Source: JADHLK01 sp038131695
Lineage (GTDB): Bacteria; Pseudomonadota; Alphaproteobacteria; Puniceispirillales; Puniceispirillaceae
Direction: 5' to 3'
Length of the DNA: 46,235 bases
Assembly (NCBI GenBank): GCA_038131695.1
Contig: JAYPQA010000075.1
Coordinates: forward strand, 1-46,235
A model generated the notes under the pieces. That model was given only the letters and a program-made list of their open reading frames with translations, was not told the origin of the DNA and ran no database searches. Shown here piece by piece: positions 7,597 through 18,364 of the stretch. The translations under genes were made by a program, and so were the position numbers. Each line of letters starts with the position of its first letter. Within the stretch, counting starts at the first letter, position 1.

Positions 7597-8964
7597 ATGG
7601 TGCAGACAACAGATACAATTTATGCGCTGGCCACCCCGCCCGGCCGCTCGGCCCTTGCGGTGATCCGCATCAGCGGCGATTTTGCCTTGCAGGTGCCGGG
7701 CTTGTTTGGCCTGCCAGCAGCGGCTGGGCGGGATATGCGCTATGCGCGCCTGCAAGATCGTCAGGGCGCGCCACTGGATGAGGTGCTGTTGCTCAGCTTT
7801 GCCGGGCCGCGATCAGCAACCGGCGAGGATGTGCTGGAAATTCACTGTCATGGCAGCCCGGCCGTGCTGGCCGGAATAACTGCGATTCTGGCAGATTGTG
7901 AGGATTTGCGCGCTGCCGAGCCCGGTGAGTTTTCCCGCCGCACCCTGTTGAATGGCAAGAAGGATATTACCGAAATAGAGGGTCTGGCAGACCTGATTGA
8001 GGCAGAGACGGATTTGCAGCGGGTTCAGGCCCTGCGCCAGATGCAGGGCGCTCTCAGCCTGCCTGCAGCTGACTGGCGCGCCCGTATTCTCAGCCTGCTC
8101 AGCCAGCTTGAAGCGCTGATTGATTTTGCCGATGAGGAGTTGCCGCCGGAACTGGCAGAGCAGCTGGATCAGCAAGCCGGTCAGCTGGTTGGGGAACTCA
8201 CCGGCGCGCTGGCCGGGGCCGGCACCGGAGAGCTGGTGCGCCAGGGGGTGCAGCTGGTTCTGATAGGGCCCGCCAATGCAGGCAAATCAACGACCTTGAA
8301 TGCGCTGGCCGGGCGGGCAGCGGCGATTGTCTCGGATGAGGCGGGCACAACCCGCGATATTGTTGAATTGCGGCTGGATTTGCGCGGTGTGCCGGTCCGC
8401 ATAGCGGATACGGCAGGCTGGCGTCAGGCGGGCGGTCAGGTGGAGGCAGAAGGTATCCGGCGAGCCCGGCAAGCCGCTTCTGAAGCCGATTTTCTGCTGA
8501 TTGTGCTGGATGCCAGCGCGGCGGGCTGGCCAGAGCAGCTGGCCGAATTACAAGGCTGGGGCGAGGCTGAAAAGTTGGTTTTGCTGAACAAGGCCGACCA
8601 GGCCACAGAGGCTGACAAGGCGCGCATCACCGCCCATTTTGAAGGCTCTGATCAGAACTGGGTTCTACTATCCATGCAGCAGGAAGGGGCGGCTGCCCAG
8701 CTGGAAAAACAGCTGGCGGATCGGCTGATTCCGCAAAATATCAGCGCGGCTGACACGCTGATCACCCGCCAGCGCCATGCAGCTGCGCTTGCCGAAGCGC
8801 GAGCCGCCCTTATGGCGGGCCAGACCCATCAGCTGGCCAGCGCGCCTGAATTGCGTGCTGAACAGTATCGCCGCGCGGCAGATGCGCTGGGCCGGCTGGC
8901 TGGCAAGCTGGATGTGGAAGAGCTGCTGGATCAGATTTTCAGCCGCTTCTGCATTGGCAAATAG
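7597..8964 (+). CDS. mnmE: tRNA uridine-5-carboxymethylaminomethyl modification GTPase MnmE
   Basis: With MnmG it installs the (carboxymethyl)aminomethyl group at C5 of wobble U34 in certain tRNAs. The 455-aa protein from the ATG at 7597 begins MVQTTDTIYALATPPGRSAL, the folate-binding TrmE domain. The inserted G domain starts near residue 222: GPANAGKST (G1), DEAGTTRD (G2), DTAGW (G3) and NKAD (G4). It ends in the CIGK tetrapeptide containing the functional Cys. The open frame extends upstream to 7414, but that part is unrelated and includes the tandem repeat, so 7597 is preferred. A GTG immediately follows as an alternative. The frame is intact. mnmG follows after 209 nt. Confidence 0.95.
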   Translation: MVQTTDTIYALATPPGRSALAVIRISGDFALQVPGLFGLPAAAGRDMRYARLQDRQGAPLDEVLLLSFAGPRSATGEDVLEIHCHGSPAVLAGITAILADCEDLRAAEPGEFSRRTLLNGKKDITEIEGLADLIEAETDLQRVQALRQMQGALSLPAADWRARILSLLSQLEALIDFADEELPPELAEQLDQQAGQLVGELTGALAGAGTGELVRQGVQLVLIGPANAGKSTTLNALAGRAAAIVSDEAGTTRDIVELRLDLRGVPVRIADTAGWRQAGGQVEAEGIRRARQAASEADFLLIVLDASAAGWPEQLAELQGWGEAEKLVLLNKADQATEADKARITAHFEGSDQNWVLLSMQQEGAAAQLEKQLADRLIPQNISAADTLITRQRHAAALAEARAALMAGQTHQLASAPELRAEQYRRAADALGRLAGKLDVEELLDQIFSRFCIGK

Positions 8965-9173
8965 GCCCGCCGCAGGCAGGTTTGCCACAAAACCGCTGGC
9001 CAGCCGCGGCCGCACCCGGCATTAGGTTTTGACAATCAGGGGCGATCCTGTCTAATTTCGCGCCACAAACAGATTTTCCGGCGTACCCCCATACCCCTCG
9101 GGCATAGGAAACAGTCCCTGCACGCAACAGGGCATATATAGCCGGGCATATAAAACAGGGCACAGGTCAGAAG

Positions 9174-11042
<1,869 letters not shown>

Positions 11043-11061
11043 GCGCCGGACAGCCAGCCAG

Positions 11062-11730
11062 ATGCAGGAGAACACAGACCAGGACCCAGCCACGCCATTC
11101 CGGGACCGGGCGGATTTTCGCCAATTCTGCCGCTGGGCTGAAAAACAGGATGTTTCACGGGAAACAATCGGGCGTCTGGCCCGCTTTACCTCCCTGCTCT
11201 TGAAATGGCAGCAGCGAATCAATCTGATTTCCGGCAAGACGGCCGGGACGGTCTGGCTGCGCCATATATTGGATTCCGCCCAGCTGGTCACGCATCTGCC
11301 GCGCCAGCCAAGCCGAATTCTGGATTTGGGCAGCGGGGCGGGCCTGCCCGGGATTATTTTGTCGATTATGACAGGCCATGAGCTGCATCTGGCCGAATCA
11401 GACAGCCGCAAAATCGCCTTTTTGCGGGTGGCCTTGCGTGAGACGGGCAGCCGGGCCGTGCTGCATGAGGGGCGGATAGAGGATTTGCCGGATTTGCAGC
11501 CCGATATTATCACCGCGCGCGCCTTTGCCCCGCTGGATCGCTTGCTGGCGATCAGCCGGACGCAGCATCATCGCGATCTGGTTTTCTGGTTGCATAAGGG
11601 GCGCGAGGTGAATTCCGAATTGACCGCCGCCGCGTCTTGGACAACACTGAAACCAGAGATTTTTGACTCGATCACCGCGCCGGATGGGCATATTCTGAAA
11701 CTGTCAGAACGCGACCGGCACAGCCGCTAA
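11062..11730 (+). CDS. rsmG: 16S rRNA m7G527 methyltransferase RsmG
   Basis: SAM-dependent methyltransferase for G527 of 16S rRNA. The 222-aa product from the ATG at 11062 has LLKWQQRINLIS, the family's opening helix, then ILDLGSGAGLPGIILSI, the SAM-binding motif I, and ITARAFAPLDRLLAIS, the conserved ARA segment. The longest frame opens at 11005 inside the mnmG end, so the later start is preferred. A parS-like site is embedded in codons for VSRET at residues 31-35, as in many bacteria where parS sits in rsmG. It lies between mnmG and parA in the standard order. The frame is intact. Confidence 0.93.
   Translation: MQENTDQDPATPFRDRADFRQFCRWAEKQDVSRETIGRLARFTSLLLKWQQRINLISGKTAGTVWLRHILDSAQLVTHLPRQPSRILDLGSGAGLPGIILSIMTGHELHLAESDSRKIAFLRVALRETGSRAVLHEGRIEDLPDLQPDIITARAFAPLDRLLAISRTQHHRDLVFWLHKGREVNSELTAAASWTTLKPEIFDSITAPDGHILKLSERDRHSR
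11151..11166 (+). other. parS-like centromere site inside rsmG
   Basis: TGTTTCACGGGAAACA differs by one base from the canonical TGTTTCACGTGAAACA. It lies 0.6 kb upstream of parA. It is the exact reverse complement of the site at 7123-7138 and likewise encodes VSRET, here in the + frame. Confidence 0.85.
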
Positions 11731-11752
11731 ATGAGGCAAGGAAAACAGCTAA

Positions 11753-12538
11753 ATGGCTGAAAATAATACAAAAATTATTGCCATCACCAATCAGAAAGGC
11801 GGCGTAGGCAAGACCACTACCTCGGTCAATCTGGCCACCGCGCTGGCGGCTTGCGGGATGCGGGTTCTGCTGATCGATTTTGATCCGCAAGGCAATGCCA
11901 GCACCGGTCTGGGTGTTGAGGTTGCGGATCGGCAGGCTGATTCCTACCGTCTGCTGGCAGGCAGCACGGATGCCCGCGAGGCAGCCTGTGAAACGCTGGT
12001 GCCGGGTTTGATGCTGATACCGGCCACGCTGGATTTATCCGCTGTAGAGGTGGAATTGAGTGATGCGGATCAGCGCGAATTCCGCTTACAACAAGCCTTG
12101 CAGCCGGTGCGCGCAGAGTATGATTATATCCTGATTGATTGCCCCCCGTCGCTGGGGCTGCTGACGGTCAATGCGCTGGTGGCAGCTGATTCGGTTCTGG
12201 TGCCGCTGCAATGTGAGTTTTATGCGCTCGAAGGGTTGGCCCAGCTGCTGCGCACGGTAGAGGCGGTGCGCGCGCGCCTTAATCCCGCCCTTGCGCTGCA
12301 GGGTATCGTGCTGACCATGTATGACAGCCGCAACAACCTGTCTGATCAGGTGGTGGCGGATGTGCGCGCGCATTTTGGCGAGCAGGTCTATCAAACCGTT
12401 ATTCCGCGCAATGTAAGGGTTTCCGAGGCCCCATCCTTTGGCCAGCCGGTTCTGGTTTATGATTTGAAATGTGCCGGGGCGCTGGCTTATGCGGCGCTGG
12501 CTGCCGAGCTGTTGAAACAGGAGAAAAAAGCGGCATGA
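11753..12538 (+). CDS. parA: Chromosome partitioning ATPase ParA
   Basis: Walker-type ATPase that binds DNA non-specifically and moves ParB-parS complexes to segregate new origins. The 261-aa protein starts MAENNTKIIAITNQKGGVGK; QKGGVGKTT is the deviant Walker A motif with its signature Lys. LLIDFDPQGNAST holds the Walker A' Asp, and YILIDCPPSLGLLTVNAL the Walker B region. AAGGAAA about ten bases upstream is a good ribosome site. Its stop overlaps the parB start as ATGA, so the pair is translationally coupled. The length and frame are normal. Confidence 0.96.
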   Translation: MAENNTKIIAITNQKGGVGKTTTSVNLATALAACGMRVLLIDFDPQGNASTGLGVEVADRQADSYRLLAGSTDAREAACETLVPGLMLIPATLDLSAVEVELSDADQREFRLQQALQPVRAEYDYILIDCPPSLGLLTVNALVAADSVLVPLQCEFYALEGLAQLLRTVEAVRARLNPALALQGIVLTMYDSRNNLSDQVVADVRAHFGEQVYQTVIPRNVRVSEAPSFGQPVLVYDLKCAGALAYAALAAELLKQEKKAA

Positions 12539-13458
12539 GCGATAAAAAACAAGCAGCCCGTCCGGCAAAGGGACTGGGGCGCGGCCTGTCCAGCCTGCTG
12601 TGTGATCCGGCATTGGCGGCCAGCCTGTCGCAGGACAGCCCGGCTGGCAATGCTGAGCCGCAGGCCTCCTCCTCCTCTGGCCTGACGCGTTTGCCGGTCG
12701 AGAAAATAGAACCCGGCCCCTGGCAGCCGCGCCGCCGGTTTGAGCGCGGCCCGTTGCAGGAATTGGCAGCCTCCATGCAAAAACAGGGGCTGGTTCAGCC
12801 GGTTCTGGTGCGCGCACATCCACAAGACCCGCAGCGCTATCAGCTGATCGCCGGAGAACGGCGCTGGCGGGCGGCGCAGCTGGCAAAGCTGCATGAAATT
12901 CCAGCTATTCTGCGGGATATTGAGGATCGCGAGGCGGCTGAGCTGGCGCTGGTGGAGAATATCCAGCGCACCGATTTGACCGCCATAGAAGAGGCTGAGG
13001 CGTTTCAGCAGCTGATTGACCAGCATGGCTATACCCAGCAGGCTTTGGCCGATTTGATGGGAAAATCACGCCCGCATATTGCCAATTTGCTGCGTTTGCT
13101 CGGCCTGCCGGAAAAGCTGCGCGCCGATATTCTGGAAGGCCGGCTGACCAGCGGTCAGGCGCGGCCGCTGATCGGCCATCCGGAGGCGGAAAAGCTGGCG
13201 GCCCATATCATCGCCAAAAAGCTCAGCGCGCGGCAGGCCGAAGCCTTGGCTAAAACGGGTCTCAACCCAAAACCGGCCCGCCAGGGCACAGAAAAATCAA
13301 GCGATATCATAGAGCTGGAAAAAGCCGCAGCAGAAAAGCTGGGGGTGAGGATGCAGATGAGCTGGGATCAGAAAGCCGAGAAGGGCACGCTGAAAATCGC
13401 GGTTTCCTCGCTGGAACAGATGGATGACATTCTGCAAAAGCTGGGTCTTTCCAGCTAG
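12535..13458 (+). CDS. parB: Chromosome partitioning protein ParB (CTP-dependent clamp)
   Basis: Binds parS, hydrolyses CTP and spreads along DNA as a sliding clamp. The 307-aa product begins MSDKKQAARPAKGLGRGLSS; GLGRGLSSLL is the ParA-stimulating N-terminal peptide. The CTP-binding ParB/Srx fold follows with IEPGPWQPRR and the GERRWRAAQL box, then ENIQRTDLTAIEEAEAFQQL and a helix-turn-helix around YTQQALADLMGKSRPHIANL. The C-terminal dimerisation region is of normal size. The start at 12535 overlaps the parA stop by 4 nt. The frame is intact. Two parS-like sites lie 1.4 and 5.4 kb upstream. Confidence 0.96.
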   Translation: MSDKKQAARPAKGLGRGLSSLLCDPALAASLSQDSPAGNAEPQASSSSGLTRLPVEKIEPGPWQPRRRFERGPLQELAASMQKQGLVQPVLVRAHPQDPQRYQLIAGERRWRAAQLAKLHEIPAILRDIEDREAAELALVENIQRTDLTAIEEAEAFQQLIDQHGYTQQALADLMGKSRPHIANLLRLLGLPEKLRADILEGRLTSGQARPLIGHPEAEKLAAHIIAKKLSARQAEALAKTGLNPKPARQGTEKSSDIIELEKAAAEKLGVRMQMSWDQKAEKGTLKIAVSSLEQMDDILQKLGLSS

Positions 13459-13643
13459 GCCGGAGCCATTGAAGGGGGGGGTCGCCTGATCTGTAGCCGC
13501 TCGATCTGTGGCCATCTGATCTGGAGCCATCTGACCTGTAATGGGGGATGCCCGTCTTTTGGTGCCCAGCCTTTGGTGCCCGATTTGGCATGGCCCGTTT
13601 TTTGATCGCCGGTTTTTGATGCCCGGTTTTTGATGGCCGGCCT
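13459..13643. repeat. Degenerate short repeats between convergent parB and holA
   Basis: The gap contains two families of imperfect tandem motifs: variants of (GCC)CATCTGATCTG at about 13490-13535 and variants of TTTTTGATGCCCGG / TTTTGGTGCCCAG at about 13555-13640. The second family appears about five times with alternating GCCGG and GCCCGG spacers. No gene or clear terminator hairpin is seen. The region may be a low-complexity spacer formed by slippage. Confidence 0.6.
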
Positions 13644-14668
13644 CTAGCGCGGCTTGTTGCGCAAGCCAATCCCCAGCAAAGTCTGGCCAAGCAGCGTGTA
13701 ATCCGGCAGGCTGGCATCTGATTTCAGCTTCGCCTCCAGCGTGATCAGCCTGTCCAGAAGGCTGAACAGGCGCGGTTCCGGCCAGATTTGCAACTGGCGT
13801 GTAAAGGCCGGTTTTTGCTTGAAATGCAGGGGCGGGCGTATCTGGCGCAGCGCCTCCTCCTGGCTGGCTCCGGCTGTCATCGCCGATTTGGCCAGCAGCA
13901 AGGCCCGCACCCATCCCTGAATTTGGCGCAGCAGCTGCACCGGCGAGACATCTTCAGCACGCGCCTTGCCCAGCTGGCGTTCCATTTCCGGCAAATTGCC
14001 CAGCATCAGCGCCTGAACCAGATTATCACCGGCCAGCAGCGCGCTGTCTGCCAGCGCCTCATCCACCATCTCAGCTGTCAGCTGGCCCCCTGGCCCCGCC
14101 AGCAGGACCAGCCGCTCCAGCTCCGCCCGGCTTGCCCCGCGGTCACTGCCCAGCCGCAGCATAATCAGGTTTAATATTTCATCATTTGTTGAAATATTAT
14201 GTTCAGAAAATATCTGCTGTGCCAGCTGCCGCAGATCGCGCGCCTCATCCGGATAACAGCCAATAGAGGCAAAAGCCGGATGCTTGTCGGCAAATTGCAC
14301 CAGCGCATGGCGGGTTGTGGTATCGCTGGCGGTGATCACCAGGCGGCTGGTTTCATGCAGATGGTCAGCCGCATTTTTTACCGCATCCGTCAGATCGCCA
14401 GCACTGCCATCTAACAGCACCAGCCGAAAATCGCCAAAAGCCGGCAGGCTGCCCAGCTCATCGGCCAGCCTTGCCGGGTCTGCTTTCAAGACCGCCCCGT
14501 CCAGCCGCACGCTGCTGAAGGGATCTTCCAGGTCTGTGGCGAACAGGCTGGCCGCCTTGCGGGCGCGTTCCCGGCCAGACCGCGGTCCAGCCCATGCAGC
14601 AAAAAGGCCCGCAATGACGCATCGCCCCCTTTCAGGACACGCTCTGTATCGCGGGCGGTAATCTTCAT
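13644..14668 (-). pseudogene. holA: DNA polymerase III delta subunit (clamp-loader wrench), one frame break
   Basis: Delta opens the beta clamp during loading. The coding sequence runs from MKITARDTERVLKGGDASLR (start at 14668, overlapping the lptE stop at 14665) and shifts frame near 14583. There a single missing base separates LLHGLDRGLA from RERARKAASLFATDLEDPF. Beyond the break the sequence is clean: LDGAVLKADPARLADELGSL, GCYPDEARDLRQLAQQIFSE and the C-terminal LGQTLLGIGLRN. The reconstructed length of about 342 aa is normal. An alternative uninterrupted frame begins at 14675 (MADEDYRPRYRACPERGR), but its first 30 residues match nothing in HolA. The gene is essential in most bacteria, so the break is probably an error in the sequence. 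Confidence 0.86.
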
Positions 14669-15171
14669 CCGCCACCGGTCCGGTTTCTGGCGAAATAGCT
14701 GGTCAGCCGCTCAGCCAGCCTGGTGCCCAGCAATTCCGCCAGCCTCTCCTCGGCATGGCGCTCTGAGGCGCTCTGCGCATAGTAGCTGGAAACCGCCCCG
14801 GAACTGGCTTCCGCGCTCAGGCTGCCAGAGGTCACCAATTCGCCGGTTTCAAGACTAATCAGCTGATAGCGCAGCGACATATCGCTGCTGGTCAGCGACG
14901 ATCCCTTTCCACGCACTCTCAGCCTGCTGGAGGCTGAATAGGAGAGCTGAAAGCTGAGCTGCCAACGCGGCTCTGCGACCTCCTGACCGCTCACCTTCGA
15001 AGGCCGGATAAAGAGCTGTTCAGACCGGTTTTTGGGCGCATCAAACCCTACCTCAGCCAGCTGGCTGTTTTGCAAATTGCCAAGGCTCTGCACCGCAACA
15101 GTCCCGCATCCGGCCAGCAGCAGAACCAGCAGCGCGGCGCCTGCCAAATAGGCCCGCCTAGCCCACCACAT
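14665..15171 (-). CDS. lptE: LPS-assembly lipoprotein LptE
   Basis: Outer-membrane lipoprotein that plugs the LptD barrel and helps place LPS at the surface. The 168-aa product begins with a short basic segment (MWWARRAYLAG), a hydrophobic core ALLVLLLAG and a lipobox LLAGC with the acylated Cys at residue 22. The body contains EVAEPRWQLSFQLSYSASSR and LRYQLISLETGELVTSGSLS, resembling the alphaproteobacterial LptE/RlpB fold, and a C-terminal helix with many Arg. It sits between leuS (14-nt overlap) and holA (4-nt overlap), the conserved leuS-lptE-holA order, which supports the name more than the sequence alone does. Confidence 0.85.
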   Translation of the reverse strand: MWWARRAYLAGAALLVLLLAGCGTVAVQSLGNLQNSQLAEVGFDAPKNRSEQLFIRPSKVSGQEVAEPRWQLSFQLSYSASSRLRVRGKGSSLTSSDMSLRYQLISLETGELVTSGSLSAEASSGAVSSYYAQSASERHAEERLAELLGTRLAERLTSYFARNRTGGG

Positions 15172-17764
15172 TGATCAACCTGTTCGGAACCAGAATAATG
15201 CGTTTTGCCGGACGGCCATCCAAATGGCGGATGACCTCCGGCAGGGCGAGGGCGGCCTGTTCGGCCTCTGGTTGGGCCGAATCCACCGGCAAGGACAGGC
15301 GCGCGCGCATCTTGCCATTGACCTGAACGGCCAGCTCAACCTGCTCATCGATCAGCAAGGCCGGGTCCACTTCCGGCCAGTCTGCCTCGGCAACCAGCCC
15401 GGACCCGCCTGCGGCCTGCCATAATTCCTCGGCAATATGCGGGGCAATACAGGACAAGGCCACCGCCAGCCGCCGCAAAACCTCACATAGCAGGGCCGGA
15501 TCAGGATCTGCTGCCGCCTGATAATCCTGAATCGCATTGGTCCAGATATGCAGCTGCGCCACGCAGCGGTTAAAGGCAAACCGGTCAATATCAGTTGCAA
15601 TCTGGTCAATAGAGCGATGCGACAATTTCAACAGCGCGGCTCCCGCCTCATCCAACTGGCTAATCTGCTGATCGCCGCCCTTTTCGAGGGCCTGACCCTG
15701 CTCTGCCAGTTTGAAGATACGGCTGATAAAGCGATGGGCGCCCTCTACGCCGGATTCCGTCCATTCCAGATCACGCTCTGGCGGCGAATCAGACATCATG
15801 AAAAGCCGGGCCGTATCTGCGCCATAGGTTTGGATAATGCGTTCCGGATCGACCACATTGCGCTTGGATTTGCTCATTTTCTCGACCCGGCCTGCGCTCA
15901 CCGGCGCGCCGGATTCCGTCGCAACCCAGCCATCTGCGGTTTTCGCAACCTGTTCCGGGAACAGCCAGTTGCCCTCACTGTCCTTGAAGGCCTGATGACA
16001 GACCATCCCCTGGGTCATCAGACCGGCAAAGGGTTCTTGCAAATCCAGATAGCCAATCTCAGACAGGGCGCGGGTAAAAAACCGGGAATAGAGCAAATGC
16101 AGAACAGCGTGTTCCACCCCGCCAATATATTGATCCACCGGCATCCAATATTGGGCTGTCTGCCGGTCAAAGGCCTGCTGCGATTTGGCATCTGTATAGC
16201 GCAGGAAATACCAGGAGCTTTCAAAAAACGTATCAAAAGTATCGGTCTCGCGCCGGGCTGGCTGGCTGCATTTCGGGCAATCAACAAATTTCCAGTCCGG
16301 ATGCCGGTCCAGTGGATTGCCAGGCTGATCAAAGCTGACATCCTCTGGCAGCGTTACCGGCAGATCCGCCTCCGGCACGGGCACATTGCCACAGCTCTCA
16401 CAATGGATAATCGGAATCGGACAGCCCCAATAGCGCTGTCTTGACACCCCCCAGTCGCGCAGCCGGAAAACGGTTTGGCCGGCCCCGGCCCCGGCAGCTT
16501 CCAGGGCCTTTATCGCGGCCTCTATGCCATCCTTTATCTCCAGCCCGTCCCAGGCACCGGAATTGATCAGACGGCCCGGCCCGGTCCAGGCCTCATCTGC
16601 TATATCAAAATCAGCCGGATCCCTATCTGGCGGGCAAACCACCGGATAAACCGGCAGATCATATTTGCGCGCAAAATCCAAATCGCGCTGATCATGGGCC
16701 GGACAGCCAAAAATCGCGCCGCTGCCATAATCCATCAGCACAAAATTGGCGATCCAGACCGGCACCCGCCTGTCCGGGTCCAGCGGATGCACCACCTCAA
16801 GGCCGGTATCAAGCCCCAGCTTTTCAGCTGTTTCAATCGCCGCTTCAGAGGTGCCAAGCGCATTACAGGCGGCGATAAATTCGCGCACTTCTGCCCGCTC
16901 CCCTGCCAGCTGGGCGGCCAGCGGATGATGCGCTGAAACAGCCAGAAAAGAGGCTCCAAACAGCGTATCGGGACGGGTGGTAAAGATTTCTATCTCCTCA
17001 AACAGCTCTTTGGCCTTGCCATGAGCCTTGAAACGCAGCTGCGCCCCGGCCGACCGGCCTATCCAGTTCTGCTGCATCAGCCGGACCCGGTCCGGCCATC
17101 TGTCCAGCCCCTCTATCGCCTCCAGCAACTCATTGCCATAGCGGGTGATATTCAAAAACCATTGTGACAGCTTCTTGCGCTCAACCGGCGCGCCGGATCG
17201 CCAGCCCTTGCCATCGACCACCTGCTCATTCGCCAGAACCGTATGCTCAACCGGATCCCAATTCACCCAGGATTCCTTGCGATAGGCAAGTCCCGCCTCA
17301 ATAAAGCGCAGGAACATCAGCTGCTCATGCTTGTAATAATCCGGGTCACAGGTGGCAAATTCGCGGTCCCAATCATAGGACAGTCCCATGGATTTCAGCT
17401 GATCACGCATGGAGGCAATATTGGACCAGGTCCATTCTGCCGGATGTGCGCCGCGTTCCAGGGCGGCGTTTTCAGCTGGCAGCCCAAACGCATCCCATCC
17501 CATCGGATGCAGCACATTAAACCCCTTGGCCCGGCGATAGCGGGCGACAACATCCCCCAGCGTATAATTGCGCACATGGCCCATATGGATGCGCCCGGAC
17601 GGGTAGGGCAGCATTTCCAGAACATAATATTTTGGCTTGTCCGGCTTTATCTCAGCCGCGAAACAGCGCGCCGCCTCCCAGGCCTGCTGCCATTTCTGTT
17701 CTATCCGGACAGGTTCAAAATCCCCCATGACCCCAGCCTTTATGTCTTGTTTTGGTGACGGCAA
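15158..17764 (-). CDS. leuS: Leucyl-tRNA synthetase
   Basis: Charges tRNA-Leu and edits mischarged products. The 868-aa protein contains the HIGH-type signature in YPSGRIHMGHVRNYTLGDVV, the following HPMGWDAFGLPAENAA, the CP1 editing region with FTTRPDTLFGASFLAVS, the zinc-knuckle-like CESCGNVPV and CPKCSQPAR, and KMSKSKRNVVDPE as the KMSKS loop. It ends with the C-terminal tRNA-binding domain. The longest frame begins at 17764; MGDFEPVRIEQKWQ at 17728 is the likelier start because family proteins begin there. The frame is clean over 2.6 kb, which contrasts with the many broken neighbours. It heads the leuS-lptE-holA operon. Confidence 0.97.
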   Translation of the reverse strand: MPSPKQDIKAGVMGDFEPVRIEQKWQQAWEAARCFAAEIKPDKPKYYVLEMLPYPSGRIHMGHVRNYTLGDVVARYRRAKGFNVLHPMGWDAFGLPAENAALERGAHPAEWTWSNIASMRDQLKSMGLSYDWDREFATCDPDYYKHEQLMFLRFIEAGLAYRKESWVNWDPVEHTVLANEQVVDGKGWRSGAPVERKKLSQWFLNITRYGNELLEAIEGLDRWPDRVRLMQQNWIGRSAGAQLRFKAHGKAKELFEEIEIFTTRPDTLFGASFLAVSAHHPLAAQLAGERAEVREFIAACNALGTSEAAIETAEKLGLDTGLEVVHPLDPDRRVPVWIANFVLMDYGSGAIFGCPAHDQRDLDFARKYDLPVYPVVCPPDRDPADFDIADEAWTGPGRLINSGAWDGLEIKDGIEAAIKALEAAGAGAGQTVFRLRDWGVSRQRYWGCPIPIIHCESCGNVPVPEADLPVTLPEDVSFDQPGNPLDRHPDWKFVDCPKCSQPARRETDTFDTFFESSWYFLRYTDAKSQQAFDRQTAQYWMPVDQYIGGVEHAVLHLLYSRFFTRALSEIGYLDLQEPFAGLMTQGMVCHQAFKDSEGNWLFPEQVAKTADGWVATESGAPVSAGRVEKMSKSKRNVVDPERIIQTYGADTARLFMMSDSPPERDLEWTESGVEGAHRFISRIFKLAEQGQALEKGGDQQISQLDEAGAALLKLSHRSIDQIATDIDRFAFNRCVAQLHIWTNAIQDYQAAADPDPALLCEVLRRLAVALSCIAPHIAEELWQAAGGSGLVAEADWPEVDPALLIDEQVELAVQVNGKMRARLSLPVDSAQPEAEQAALALPEVIRHLDGRPAKRIILVPNRLINVVG

Positions 17765-17767
17765 AAC

Positions 17768-18282
17768 CTATTCAGCGCCATTCTCGACGGTGGCACGCAA
17801 TTCGCGGGCGCGGGTGAGAATCAACTCCTCCAGCCGGTCAGATAATTCTGTATCAATGCCAGCATCAACGAAAAGACCGTCCTGGCGTTTTTGCACATAG
17901 ACAATCACCCGCACCGCATCTGAGCGCAGCTCGCGATCCAGCACAAAGACAGACAGCTTTATCCGCTCATCCGGGCGGGAGGGCAGCGCATACCAATCGG
18001 TGATGATAGAGCCGCCAAAGGCGTCAATATCCCAATCGGCAGGACCGAAACAATATCCAGAGAGGCCCGCCAGATAAGGCGTTGATCGGCAAGCCCGCGG
18101 TGCTGCCGGAGCCAAGACCTGTCAAATCAGACAGGGATATGCCAGCAGTTTGCCAGACCGGTCAGGATAGAGCCAATATCATCCGGGTGCGCTCAGCAAC
18201 CAGGGCATTTGGTCTGACCGCTTCCGAACAGGCAGCCAGCGCGACAAGCAAGACAGGAACAAAGACCATCAAGCGATCATGA
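17768..18282 (-). pseudogene. DUF3576 lipoprotein, frame broken in the middle
   Basis: DUF3576 proteins are small alphaproteobacterial lipoproteins of unknown role that usually lie next to leuS, as here. The N-terminal part (around 18282-18165) reads FVPVLLVALAACSEAVRP, with a lipobox ending in the Cys of ALAAC. The clean C-terminal part reads DIDAFGGSIITDWYALPSR and DERIKLSVFVLDRELRSDAV, the DUF3576 core, and stops at 17768. Between about 18060 and 18170 the conserved LWRASLD motif, followed here by IVSVLPIG, appears only in a third frame, so at least two indels separate the halves. The exact start is uncertain. The protein is recognisable but not translatable as written. Confidence 0.75.
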
Positions 18283-18314
18283 TATTTCCTCGCCGGATAA
18301 AGAAATCTGGTCAT

Positions 18315-18343
18315 CAAAAAGGGCCGGAAACCGACCCCTTTCT
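18315..18343 (-). terminator. Rho-independent terminator after the porin gene
   Basis: On the minus strand AAAGGGG-TCGG, a TTT loop and CCGG-CCCTTTTT form a GC-rich hairpin with one internal mismatch, followed by a T-run. It begins about 20 nt after the porin stop, the right position for an intrinsic terminator of that transcript. Confidence 0.6.
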
Positions 18344-18364
18344 TATAGCTAATAATCTCTCGAT

